This document shows, one piece after another, positions 38,094-46,693 of a DNA stretch of 64,000 nucleotides. Under the pieces are notes generated by a model. It had not been told where the DNA came from. It was given only the letters and a program-made list of their open reading frames with translations, and did not search any database. This DNA is from Streptomonospora alba (GTDB taxonomy: Bacteria > Actinomycetota > Actinomycetes > Streptosporangiales > Streptosporangiaceae): contig NZ_JROO01000040.1 of assembly GCF_000826685.1 (NCBI RefSeq), forward strand, positions 41,292-105,291, given 5' to 3'. Positions within the stretch are counted from its first letter, which is position 1, and each line of letters begins with the position of its first letter. The position numbers and the translations under genes are program-made.

Positions 38094-38822
38094 ATGGTCG
38101 CGCATCAGGAACTCGTGGAACGGGTCGCGGCGCACAGCGAGGTGGGTGACACCGACCAAGCGGGGCGGGCGATCCGTGCGGTCATCCCCTCGGTCGCCCG
38201 ACGGCTCGACGCGCAGACGCGCCAGGAGCTCCGCGACAGCCTGCCCGCGTCCCTGTGGAGCGAACCGCCTCAGGCGCGGGACCCGGAGATCGACCGCGTG
38301 GAGATGGCCACCGGTACCAGCGGAATCGCCCAGCAGGTCGCCGGCGACCTCGGCTGCGAACCTGAACAGGGACTGCACGTCACGCGCGTCGTGCTGGCCG
38401 AGATCGCCCGATCCGAGCCGTCGGTCTCCGACGGCCTGGCGTCCGCCCTGCCCCAGGAGCTTGCGGGCTGGATCGCCGACCCCACGGGGGCCCGAGGCCG
38501 GGCCGACACCGGGTTCACCGGCGAGCCCAGCCGACTGGACAAGGAGACCCTCGACGCCGCCCTGCAGCGCCTGCCCCAGTGGGAGGCCGACGGCGACTCC
38601 CTGGTGCGTACCGTGCAGGTCCCCGCCGACCGGATCCCGCCGCTGCTGTCGCGCCTCGACAAGCTCACTGGCGAAGCGGGGCACAGCGCCCGCCACCGGC
38701 GCACGACCGACGGCATCCAGTTCGTCCTGCAGACGGCCTCGGTGGGCGCCGTCACCACTGCCGACGTCGAGCTGGCCGAACAGATCGACCAGGCGGTGGC
38801 CGAGGTGGGCTCGGGCGGCTGA
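38094..38822 (+). CDS. DUF2267 protein fused to a degenerate pterin-dehydratase-like domain
   Basis: A 242-aa protein. Residues about 1-130 are a DUF2267 domain (MVAHQELVERVAAHSEVGD, then LHVTRVVLAEIARSEPSV). Residues about 150-240 resemble pterin-4a-carbinolamine dehydratase: LQRLPQWEADGDSLVRTV, HSARHRRTTDGIQFVLQT, and the end VTTADVELAEQIDQAV. The catalytic HHP of active enzymes reads HSA here and the later histidine of the TH motif is replaced by alanine, so catalysis is unlikely. A role as a binding or dimerisation module is inferred. ATG 38094 has GAGAGG upstream. Confidence 0.82.
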   Translation: MVAHQELVERVAAHSEVGDTDQAGRAIRAVIPSVARRLDAQTRQELRDSLPASLWSEPPQARDPEIDRVEMATGTSGIAQQVAGDLGCEPEQGLHVTRVVLAEIARSEPSVSDGLASALPQELAGWIADPTGARGRADTGFTGEPSRLDKETLDAALQRLPQWEADGDSLVRTVQVPADRIPPLLSRLDKLTGEAGHSARHRRTTDGIQFVLQTASVGAVTTADVELAEQIDQAVAEVGSGG

Positions 38823-38889
38823 GCGCGAGCCGCCACGGCAGCCTGCGGCGGCCGCGTCCGGGCCTCGCTCCGCGCGACGGCGGAACGGC

Positions 38890-38924
38890 GCCCTGCCGGC
38901 CCCCGTATCGGCCGCCGGCAGGGC
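38890..38924 (+). terminator. First of two tandem hairpins
   Basis: An 11-bp stem (38890-38900 and 38914-38924) with a 13-nt loop follows the DUF2267 fusion gene. Confidence 0.5.
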
Positions 38925-38932
38925 CCGGCGAG

Positions 38933-38969
38933 CGGGGGCCGGCCCGGTTCCAACGCGGGCCGGCCCCCG
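38933..38969 (+). terminator. Second tandem hairpin, stronger
   Basis: A perfect 14-bp stem (38933-38946 and 38956-38969) with a 9-nt loop lies just after the first hairpin. Together they form a tandem terminator. Confidence 0.65.
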
Positions 38970-39299
38970 TGTCTGGCGTCCGCTCGCCTCACCCCCGCCT
39001 CGCGGGGGCACGTTCGAATGTAGGGCTCCCGTACGACATTCGGCGGCGGGCGTCCACAGGCCGCTGCGCACGGCAAGGGGGGCGGAGGGCCCGGCGCTGC
39101 TCGCGTTCCTATCGCACGGGGGTTCCGGTACCGTTCGACCAACCGGATCCGCCACCGCGCGGCGCGGTCCGGCGCCGGCTCGGCCGACGCAGGGCACGGC
39201 GGCACACCTGATCGAATCCCGGCGTTCGCTCAGGGTTCGCTCCCTGCTCGCCCGGCGCCGGTAGCTTTTGCGCGCAGTGCCTAGGAAGTGGAGTATTCG

Positions 39300-40391
39300 G
39301 TGGCCGAGCGGCTCGTCTTGCACATCGGAGTGCAGAAATCCGGAACGACCTATCTGCAGCAGATGATGCAGGACCGCACAGAGGAGCTCGCCGCGATCGG
39401 CGCGCTCTATCCGGTCCCGCCGCGGCGGCGAGCGGGCGCCACGCGGGTCAACTACCACGAGACCGCCACCTATGCGCTGCTGGGCGACGAGTACTCCTGG
39501 GTCACCGAGGAGCGCGCCGCGAAGGAGCGCACGTGGTGGGAGAACCTGCACAAGCAGGTGCGGTCGTGGGAAGGAACCGCGATCGTCTCGGCCGAGGCGC
39601 TGTCGGTGGTGCGCACCGAGGCCGCCCGCAAGACGATCGATGCGCTGGGCGCCTCCGACACCCGGGTGTTCATCACCGCGCGCGGGCTGGGCAAGCTGCT
39701 GCCGTCGGTGTGGCAGCAGCACATCCGCAACGGCAAGTCCAGCAGCTTCCACTCCTACCTGCGCCAGCTGGCCCGGCAGCGCGAGTCGGGCTGGGACCCG
39801 CTGGAGGAGGACCACAACACCCACCTGTGGCGCGCGTTCGCACTGGGCCGACTGGCTCGGCGGTGGGCCTCGATCGTGGGTCCCGACAAGGTGACGCTCA
39901 TCAGCAACCCGGGGTCGCCCGCCGACCGGCTGTGGCACCGGTTCCTGGAGGCGATCGAGCTCGGCGACGCCTCGGGCGTCCCCGCACCCGACGACACCAC
40001 GACCGTGCACAGCGGAGTCACCGCGCCCGAGGCCGAAGTGCTGCGTACGCTCAACTCCAACCTCTCGGGGGCCGAGTGGCCGGCCGATGACGCCCGGCGG
40101 CTGCGCACGCGGATCATAGAGGGGTTCGCACAGCGCTCCCAGCGCGGGCCGCGGCTGGGCATCCCCGCGCGGTTCCGCGAATCGGTGGACTCCTGGAGCC
40201 GTACCGACATCGAGGACCTGCGCGAGTCGGGCGTCCGCGTCGTCGGCGACCTGGACGAGCTGCTCTACTCGGCCGGCGCCGAGCCGCCCGAGCCGACCGT
40301 GAGCGACGTCGCCGAGGCCGCGGGCAGCGCGGCGGCGACGGCCGCCGCATGGTCGCCGAGCCTGAAGAGTTCCCTGTCCAAGGCGGTGTGA
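39300..40391 (+). CDS. Sulfotransferase-like protein
   Basis: A 363-aa soluble protein beginning with LVLHIGVQKSGTTYLQQMM, the PAPS 5'-phosphosulfate loop of sulfotransferases (QKSGTT at about residues 12-17). Central segments TRVFITARGLGKLLPSVWQ and NPGSPADRLWHRFLEAI match the 3'-phosphate-binding strand and later helices. The C-terminal 30 residues are an alanine/serine-rich tail. GTG 39300 has GTGGAG 7 nt upstream, and an earlier GTG at 39288 would overlap that site. The acceptor is unknown, and no sulfate-activation genes are nearby. Confidence 0.8.
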   Translation: MAERLVLHIGVQKSGTTYLQQMMQDRTEELAAIGALYPVPPRRRAGATRVNYHETATYALLGDEYSWVTEERAAKERTWWENLHKQVRSWEGTAIVSAEALSVVRTEAARKTIDALGASDTRVFITARGLGKLLPSVWQQHIRNGKSSSFHSYLRQLARQRESGWDPLEEDHNTHLWRAFALGRLARRWASIVGPDKVTLISNPGSPADRLWHRFLEAIELGDASGVPAPDDTTTVHSGVTAPEAEVLRTLNSNLSGAEWPADDARRLRTRIIEGFAQRSQRGPRLGIPARFRESVDSWSRTDIEDLRESGVRVVGDLDELLYSAGAEPPEPTVSDVAEAAGSAAATAAAWSPSLKSSLSKAV

Positions 40392-40433
40392 GGGCCGCGT
40401 AGGCCAGGCGCCGCGACGGGCACGGACGACCCG

Positions 40434-40464
40434 CCGGGGCCGCCGTCCCCGACGGCGGCCCCGG
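40434..40464. terminator. Bidirectional hairpin terminator
   Basis: A perfect 14-bp stem (40434-40447 and 40451-40464) with a 3-nt loop followed by CTTT lies between the convergent sulfotransferase and alpha-galactosidase genes. Confidence 0.7.
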
Positions 40465-40566
40465 CTTTCGCGGCGCGCTCAGCAGCCCGGCTGCAGCGGT
40501 TCGCCCGCAGATCGCCGGCGGCCGGGCCGTCCGGCGGCATTCGGCGTCGGGGCGGGCCGCCTGCCG

Positions 40567-42837
40567 CTACTCTTCGGCGACGGCCTCGATCAGCACCGCC
40601 TGGGCCGGGAAGAGCCGGGGCATGGGGATCCCCAGGTGTTCCAGGGCGGTGCCCGTCACGACCGGGGCGGGTGTGGCGGCGTGCATCCACCCGGGCGCGC
40701 CCGCATCGCCGCGGGTGGGATCGCCCAGTTCGGTGCGGTGGAGCAGGGTGTAGCGCCGCTGCGGGTCGAGCCCGGGCAGCGTGGTGCGGCCGGGTTGCTC
40801 GGCCGGCGCCGTCTCCAGGCGTGCGAAGCAGTAGAGCGCGCGCTCGCCCGCCTGCGACACGACGCCGTGCAGCAGGGCTCCGGCATCGGTCTCGTCGCTG
40901 CGCACGGTGCGGCCGGTGTGCAGCAGGGGCCGGAACTCGCGCACCAGCGCCGTCCACGCGGCCACCGTGGCGAGATCCCGTTCGGAGCAGTCGGTGAGGT
41001 CCCACTCGATGCCGGCGTGGCCGAACAGGGAGGTGGCCAGCCGGAACGCGGTCTCGGTCCGGCGGTGGGTGGTGTGGGCGACCGGCGGGCCCGCGTGCGA
41101 ACCGACGAGTTCGGGCGGCAGCAGCAGGCCGGTCCAGCGCTGGATGGTCTGGCGCTCCACCGGGTCGTTGCAGTCGGAGGCCCAGACCCGTTCCGTGCGA
41201 GCCAGGATGCCCAGGTCGACGCGTCCCCCGCCGCTTGAACACGATTCGAACTCCACGTGGGGGTGGCGCTCGCGCAGCGAGTCCAGCAGGGCGTAGAGGG
41301 CGCGTGTCTGGCGATGGACGCCGGGGACGCGCCCGGTGCCCGCCTCCGATGCGCCCGCATCCGCGGATCCGGCACCGGCCGCGTGCACGGCCTCGTACAG
41401 GTCGCGGTTGTGGTCCCATTTCACGTACCGGACGGGATAGCGCCGCAGGAGCGCGTCGAGCCGGTCGTGGATGTGCTGCCAGGTATCGGGGCGCGCGATG
41501 TCCAGCACGTACTGGTGGCGCCACGAGCGGCCGGGGGCGCCCTCGGGGTGCAGCAGCCGGTCGGGGCCGCTGCGGGCGAGGTCGGAGTCGAGGTTGACCA
41601 TCTCCGGTTCCACCCACAGGCCGAAGTCCATGCCCAGCGCCCGCACGTGCTCGATGATGGGGTCCAGACCCTGCGGCCAGGTGTCGGGGTCCACGGTCCA
41701 GTCGCCCAGGCCGCTGCTGTCGCTGCGCCGCCCCCGGAACCAGCCGTCGTCGAGCACGAAGCGCTCCACGCCCACGGCGGCGGCGCTGTCGGCCAGCGTG
41801 CGCAGCCGGTCCAGGTCGTGGTCGAAATAGACCGCCTCCCAGGTGTTGAGCACGATCGGGCGCGGCTGGGCGGGATGCTCGGGACGGGCGCGCAGGGCGG
41901 CGTGCAGGCGTTCCGAGACGCCGTCGAGCCCGGCGGTGGAGTGGGCGAACACGACCTCGGGAGCTTCGTAGGACTCCCCCGGCTCCAGCCGGATCTCGCC
42001 CGGGCGCAGCGCCTCGGCGCCGCCCAGCACGGCCGAGTGGGCGCCGGCGCCCTCAGGCAGCCGCTCGACGAGGTACTCCTGGTCGCCGCTCCAGGCGACG
42101 TGGGCGGCCCAGACCTCGCCCGCGCGGAACCCGAACGCGCGGGTGCCGGCGGCCATCAGCAGGGGGCTGTCGTGGCCGGGGCGGCCGCGCAGGGCGCGCC
42201 GCAGCACCGTGCCGTCGGCCATGGCGCGCCGCTGCGGGCTCCGCTCACGCACCCACCGGCCGGTGAGGTCGAGGACCTCGGCGGCGCGGGCGGGCAGCGG
42301 GAGCAGCAGACGCAGCCCGGCGAGGTCGTAGGGCGCGCGGGGGTGTTCGGGGCCGCCGGGGTCCGCGGCGGCCGGGGCGGGCTCGGCGGTGACGGCGGCG
42401 CCGGCCCGCAGCACCCCGCAGTCGTCGAGCCGGTAGCGCAGTTCCACCGCGAGGCCGGCGCCGGGATCGTGCAGGTCCAGTAGGAGGGTGTCGGCGGATG
42501 CGCCGGAGTCGGTGCTGTGGCCGCGCAGCCGCAGCCGCGGTGCGGTGGCCGCCCCCGCGCGGTGTCCGCTGAGCGCCGGGGTTCCGGCCCAGGCGTCGGC
42601 CTCGGTAGGCAGGACGGTGAACCCGCGCGGGGTGTCGGGAGCGCTGCCGGGCACCGCGGGAACGGAGGTGGTGCGCAGGTGCTCGGCGGCCCCCGGTGGG
42701 AGGGGGCCGAGATCGGCGCCCCAGTGCAGCACCTCGGGCAGCCCGCCGCCGGCCCTGGGCGCGAGGTCGACGACCAGCCCCGCCCCGCCCCGGCGCAGGA
42801 CGGCCACGGGCGCGGCGGGAGTGCTCGAAGCGGTCAC
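40567..42837 (-). CDS. Alpha-galactosidase, GH36
   Basis: A 756-aa retaining glycosidase releasing terminal alpha-galactose from melibiose/raffinose-type sugars. An N-terminal beta-sandwich (about 1-300) precedes the catalytic barrel, which starts near VLNTWEAVYFDHDLDRL. The nucleophile is the Asp of YVKWDHNRD (about residue 471), and the acid/base Asp is in WASDCNDPVERQ (about 554). FESCSSGGGRVDLGIL binds sugar. A C-terminal beta-sheet domain follows. No signal peptide is visible, so it acts in the cytoplasm on imported oligosaccharide. GTG 42837 has GGAGG 6 nt upstream. A LacI regulator lies two genes upstream; any link is unproven. Confidence 0.92.
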   Translation of the reverse strand: MTASSTPAAPVAVLRRGGAGLVVDLAPRAGGGLPEVLHWGADLGPLPPGAAEHLRTTSVPAVPGSAPDTPRGFTVLPTEADAWAGTPALSGHRAGAATAPRLRLRGHSTDSGASADTLLLDLHDPGAGLAVELRYRLDDCGVLRAGAAVTAEPAPAAADPGGPEHPRAPYDLAGLRLLLPLPARAAEVLDLTGRWVRERSPQRRAMADGTVLRRALRGRPGHDSPLLMAAGTRAFGFRAGEVWAAHVAWSGDQEYLVERLPEGAGAHSAVLGGAEALRPGEIRLEPGESYEAPEVVFAHSTAGLDGVSERLHAALRARPEHPAQPRPIVLNTWEAVYFDHDLDRLRTLADSAAAVGVERFVLDDGWFRGRRSDSSGLGDWTVDPDTWPQGLDPIIEHVRALGMDFGLWVEPEMVNLDSDLARSGPDRLLHPEGAPGRSWRHQYVLDIARPDTWQHIHDRLDALLRRYPVRYVKWDHNRDLYEAVHAAGAGSADAGASEAGTGRVPGVHRQTRALYALLDSLRERHPHVEFESCSSGGGRVDLGILARTERVWASDCNDPVERQTIQRWTGLLLPPELVGSHAGPPVAHTTHRRTETAFRLATSLFGHAGIEWDLTDCSERDLATVAAWTALVREFRPLLHTGRTVRSDETDAGALLHGVVSQAGERALYCFARLETAPAEQPGRTTLPGLDPQRRYTLLHRTELGDPTRGDAGAPGWMHAATPAPVVTGTALEHLGIPMPRLFPAQAVLIEAVAEE

Positions 42838-43032
42838 GGTGCGCCTCCACAAGGGCTTCGGGGAGCTGGCTGTGCGTCCTTCGAGGCTAGACGACCACCC
42901 GGCGGCGGACTCCCCGGCGGGGACACTCCACGACCCCCGCTCCAGCATGTCCCCGGAGCCGTTCCCGCCCCCCGAAACCGCCCTCGGGGCCGAGCGCAGC
43001 AGAGCACCCGGCGGCGCCGGCCGCTCCCCTCT

Positions 43033-43653
43033 CTACGGTTCGATGACCGCCGGGGAGCCCGAACCGTAGGGATCGGAGCGCAGTTCCAGCGAGACGATCT
43101 CCGCGCCCTGCGGCATCTCGAAGACGACGTCCGTCTCCTCGCTGGCTCCGGGGTTCAGATCCTCGCTGCAGTAGGTGTCGCACGCGGCCAAGGCGGCGTC
43201 GAAATCGTCGACGTACTGATTGGCCTCGGCATCGTAGGCGTAGGAACCGCCCCAGTCGAAGTAGGCCGGAGCCGACGACTCGTTGGTGATCTGGACGTTG
43301 AAGATCACGAACTCGCTGCCGTCTGCGGCCCGGTCGGTGGTTCCCATGCCGTCGGTTATCACGCCGTCGTCGTCCACATAGGCCTCGTTGACGCGCATGG
43401 CGAAGACGCCGTCGCTTCCGGCGAGTCCGGTGAACGCCCCCAGCGGCGGAGCGGACTCGGGAGCCGGTTCCGCCTCCTGCTCCGCTTTCCCGCCCTCTTC
43501 CCGGGGCACGGTCTCCGTCTCGGTGGCGGTTTCGGTCTCCGGCTGGGAACCGGCCGCGGGCTCCGCGGACTCGCCCGTGGAGCAGGCGGACAACCCGGCC
43601 AATCCGGCCAGCACGGCCGTCGGCGGTGCGCCGGCGAGGAGTCTGTTGTTCAT
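43033..43653 (-). CDS. Secreted lipoprotein with DUF4352-like domain
   Basis: A 206-aa precursor with a type II signal: a hydrophobic stretch ending LAGLSACSTGE, so Cys24 should be lipidated. A threonine/glutamate-rich linker follows, then a beta-rich domain with VFAMRVNEAYVDDDGVITDG, EFVIFNVQITNESSAPAYFD and ETDVVFEMPQGAEIVSLEL. That is the DUF4352 immunoglobulin-like pattern. Two cysteines (CDTYC) may form a disulfide. The exact role is unknown; these are surface proteins. ATG 43653 has only a weak SD. Confidence 0.8.
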   Translation of the reverse strand: MNNRLLAGAPPTAVLAGLAGLSACSTGESAEPAAGSQPETETATETETVPREEGGKAEQEAEPAPESAPPLGAFTGLAGSDGVFAMRVNEAYVDDDGVITDGMGTTDRAADGSEFVIFNVQITNESSAPAYFDWGGSYAYDAEANQYVDDFDAALAACDTYCSEDLNPGASEETDVVFEMPQGAEIVSLELRSDPYGSGSPAVIEP

Positions 43654-44004
43654 GGTTCTACCCGATCGCCTGCCGTCCGGGGAGTCCGGAGGTGCGTCGG
43701 ATCGTGATCCGGCTCTCGGCCCGGCACGCGTCCCGCTGAGGGAACGCGTCCGGCGCCACAGGGTGCCCGAGTGCCTCGGGGACGGGTGGAGCAGGTCCGG
43801 TGTCCTCGGAACGGTGTGGATTGCGGTTGCGGCGCGACGTCCCGTCGCCCGCGGGCCCGCCCGAGCGGTCGCGCGGGGAGGCCGTGTCCTCCCTGTTCCC
43901 CCTCGCCCCCGCGCGAATCCGGGTGAAGCGAACCATTCGACCAGGTCGGTCACCGCTCGTGCCGACGCCCCCGGGCTCCGACCGAGGGCTTCGACCGAGG
44001 GCCG
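43654..44004. other. Intergenic region, 351 bp
   Basis: Between the LacI gene and the lipoprotein gene, both on the minus strand. I see no gene or clear structure; it likely carries the lipoprotein promoter. Confidence 0.4.
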
Positions 44005-45039
44005 TCATGCGGAGTCCCGGACGATGAGCTCCCAGCGGGCGCTCATCACCTCGCCGTCGAGGGGGGCTCCGGCGTCCAGGCGCTCGAAGAGGCGGGCGAC
44101 CTGGGCGGAGAAGTCGAACTCGCGTGCGCCCACCGTCGTGAGGGCCGGGGTGATCACCAGCCCTTCGGAGATGTTGCCGATGCCGCTGACGGCCAGCCCG
44201 CCGGGCACCGGGACACCGTGGTCGCGGGCGGCCCACACCGCGTCGATCGCGGCGCGGTCGGTGGCCGATACGACGGCTGTAGGCGGGTCGGGACGGCGCA
44301 GCAGGTCCCGCACCGCGGCGTAGGCCTGGGAGCGGGAGTCGGCCACGGGCAGCACCAGGTCGGTTGCGGCGCAGATGCCGTTCTCCTGCAGGACCTGCCG
44401 GTAGCTGCTCAGTTTCACCGACGGGGCGGTGCGACGGCTGTCCTCGCCCGGGTGGCCGAGGTAGGCGATCCGGCGGTGGCCCGCGGCGATCAGGTGCTCG
44501 ACGGCGTCGCGGCAGGCCCGGGCGCGGTCCTGGCGCACGACGTCGAAGCCCTCGGGGGCGAGGTCGTCGTCGAAGACCACCAGGGACAGCCCTTGCCGGG
44601 CCAGCACCGCGAGTTCCTCCGGATCCACCGGGCAGTCGGGCAGCAGGACCGCGCCGTCGACGTAGCGCTCGCGCAGGACGCGCAGCAGCGCCTCTCCGGC
44701 GGCGGCACCGCTCATCGGCAGCGCCACCACGCCCAGGCCGCGCTCGGCCGACGCCTCCTGCATCTGCTCGGCCAACCGGTCCGACCAGGGGCTGGAGGGC
44801 GCCGGGTACATCAAGGCGACCAGGCCGCTGCGCCGCCGGCGCAGGCTGCGCCCGGCGTGGTCGACCTGGTAGCCCATCTCGGCGACAGCGCGCAGCACCC
44901 GCTGGCGGGTCTCCTCGGGCGGCGGCTTCGCACCGCCGCGGCGGCCGCTGAGCACGTAGGAGACCGTCGCGGTCGATACGCCCGCGCGGCGGGCGATGTC
45001 GCGTTGCGTGGGTCGTTCGGGAGGCTCGGTCACTGCCAC
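44005..45039 (-). CDS. LacI family transcriptional regulator
   Basis: A 344-aa regulator with an N-terminal helix-turn-helix (TQRDIARRAGVSTATVSYVL) and hinge (GYQVDHAGRSLRRRRSG), followed by a periplasmic-binding-protein-like sensor domain. GTG 45039 has TAGTGT 7 nt upstream and no SD, indicating a leaderless mRNA; GTG 45033 is an alternative. It is divergent from the MHS transporter/sulfatase operon, with a palindromic operator between. The inducer is unknown but may be a product of the sulfatase. Confidence 0.92.
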   Translation of the reverse strand: MAVTEPPERPTQRDIARRAGVSTATVSYVLSGRRGGAKPPPEETRQRVLRAVAEMGYQVDHAGRSLRRRRSGLVALMYPAPSSPWSDRLAEQMQEASAERGLGVVALPMSGAAAGEALLRVLRERYVDGAVLLPDCPVDPEELAVLARQGLSLVVFDDDLAPEGFDVVRQDRARACRDAVEHLIAAGHRRIAYLGHPGEDSRRTAPSVKLSSYRQVLQENGICAATDLVLPVADSRSQAYAAVRDLLRRPDPPTAVVSATDRAAIDAVWAARDHGVPVPGGLAVSGIGNISEGLVITPALTTVGAREFDFSAQVARLFERLDAGAPLDGEVMSARWELIVRDSA

Positions 45040-45046
45040 GTCCAGC

Positions 45047-45052
45047 ACACTA
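45047..45052 (-). promoter_or_regulatory. -10 element for leaderless lacI-type gene
   Basis: Read on the minus strand this is TAGTGT, 7 nt before the GTG at 45039. Confidence 0.4.
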
Positions 45053-45153
45053 GTCCGCTGCCGTGCGGGCTCCGGATCCCGGTGCGCCCTCGGACGCACC
45101 GTGCGACGCGCACCGCTGGACGATCCCGGAGCGGCGGATGTAACGTACGCCAT

Positions 45154-45167
45154 GTTAATCGAATAAC
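45154..45167. promoter_or_regulatory. LacI-type operator
   Basis: GTTAATCGAATAAC is a 14-bp palindrome with two mismatches and a central CG, the form expected for LacI-family dimers. It is AT-rich in GC-rich surroundings and lies 120 bp before the transporter start and 115 bp before the lacI start. Confidence 0.65.
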
Positions 45168-45286
45168 AGACCTCGCCGCGGCACTCGCGGCGACCTCCGG
45201 CGCGTCGGGCGCGGTCCGCCCGCGTCCCGCACCGTCGCCGCTCCCCCGGAACTCCGCCGCGCCATCGCCGATCCACGAGGGCCGAC

Positions 45287-46618
45287 ATGACAAGCCCGAG
45301 CGAATCCACACGCCAGCCGATGTCCAAGGTCGTCGCGGCCAGCCTCTCCGGCGCACTGCTGGAGTGGTACGACTTCAACCTCTACGGGCTCTCGGCCGCG
45401 CTGGTCTTCAACGAACTCTTCTTCCCCGACGCCGATCCCCTGGTCGGCACGCTGGCCTCGCTGGCGACGTTCGGCGTCGGCTTCGTCTCGCGCCCCGTCG
45501 GCGCGCTGCTGTTCGGCCACCTCGGCGACCGCGTCGGGCGCAAGCAGATCCTCGTCGCCACGATGCTCATCATCGGCGGCGCGACGTTTCTGATCGGGCT
45601 CCTCCCCGACTACAACACGATCGGCGTCTGGGCGCCGATCCTGCTGGTCGCACTGCGCCTGATCCAGGGCCTGGGCCTGGGCGGCGAGTTCGGCGGCGCG
45701 TCGCTGCTCACGGTCGAGCACTCGCCGCGCTCCCGGCGCGGCTTCTGGGGCAGCCTGCCCCAGACCGGCGGCCCCATCGGCTACCTCATCGCGGTGTCGG
45801 TGGTGAGCCTGTTCGCCCTGATGCCCGACGACGACTTCCTCGCCTGGGGCTGGCGCGTCCCCTTCCTGCTCAGCGCCGTACTCCTGGTGGTGGGCCTGAT
45901 CGTACGGCTCAAGATCGCGGAGACGCCCGCCTTCGACCGCGTCAAGCAGGCCGAGACTCAGGAGCGCCTCCCGCTGTGGACCGCGCTGAAGCGCCACCCC
46001 CGCAGCATCGTCGTGGGGTTCGGCGCCCGCCTCGGCGAGGCCGGGACCTCCCAGATCTACCAGCCCTTCGCCATCAGCTTCCTGACCACCACGCTCGGCT
46101 ACGCCCAGGGCGTCGCCCTGACCGGGATCGTCGTCTACAACGTCATCGGGCTGGCGCTGATGCCGGTGGCCGGGGCCCTCTCCGACAAGGTCGGCCGCCG
46201 CCCGCTGTACATGACCGGCGGCGTCCTCGTCGCGCTGACGGCCTTCCCCTACTTCTGGCTACTGGAGACGGGCAGCATGTGGTGGGCGTGGATCGGCATG
46301 GGCATGGCCGCCGTGGGCGGCGCTGTGTGCATGTCGAGCCTGCAGGCCACACTGTTCACCGAGATGTTCAGCGTGAAGGTCCGCTACTCCGGCATGTCCT
46401 TCGCCTACCAGTCCTCGGCCATGGTCGCCGGCTTCGTACCGGCCATCGCCACCTCGCTGCTGATCGCCGGCGACGAGGCGGCCTGGCCGGTGGCGTTGCT
46501 GGTCGTCGGCCTGGGCACGGTCTCGGTGGTCTCGACGCTGTTCATGCGCGAGACCCGGCACGTCGACACCGCCGAGCGCGAGGAGGAGGCGGCCGCGGTC
46601 GGCGGCCCGACGCAGTAG
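45287..46618 (+). CDS. MFS transporter of the metabolite:H+ symporter (MHS) family
   Basis: A 443-aa, 12-helix permease. It has the MHS N-terminus ASLSGALLEWYDFNLYGLSA, the loop GHLGDRVGRKQI, LRLIQGLGLGGEFGGASLL, and GALSDKVGRRPLY in the second half. The distance to the sulfatase gene is 75 bp and the two are codirectional, so it likely imports the sulfatase substrate or its product (inferred). ATG 45287 follows ACGAGGGC. It is a different MHS protein from the one in the hydroxycinnamate operon. Confidence 0.9.
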   Translation: MTSPSESTRQPMSKVVAASLSGALLEWYDFNLYGLSAALVFNELFFPDADPLVGTLASLATFGVGFVSRPVGALLFGHLGDRVGRKQILVATMLIIGGATFLIGLLPDYNTIGVWAPILLVALRLIQGLGLGGEFGGASLLTVEHSPRSRRGFWGSLPQTGGPIGYLIAVSVVSLFALMPDDDFLAWGWRVPFLLSAVLLVVGLIVRLKIAETPAFDRVKQAETQERLPLWTALKRHPRSIVVGFGARLGEAGTSQIYQPFAISFLTTTLGYAQGVALTGIVVYNVIGLALMPVAGALSDKVGRRPLYMTGGVLVALTAFPYFWLLETGSMWWAWIGMGMAAVGGAVCMSSLQATLFTEMFSVKVRYSGMSFAYQSSAMVAGFVPAIATSLLIAGDEAAWPVALLVVGLGTVSVVSTLFMRETRHVDTAEREEEAAAVGGPTQ

Positions 46619-46693
46619 CGACGCACCGAGCGAAGTCCGTCGCGGCGGCCCCACGGCCCGCCGCGACGGCGAGAAGGCGAGGATTCGACCGCA

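Larger units (their letters stand above)
38823..39299. other. Intergenic region, 477 bp
   Basis: The first part holds two tandem hairpins. A TAGCTT at 39262-39267 is a candidate -10 for the downstream sulfotransferase gene. I see no gene between. Confidence 0.5.
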
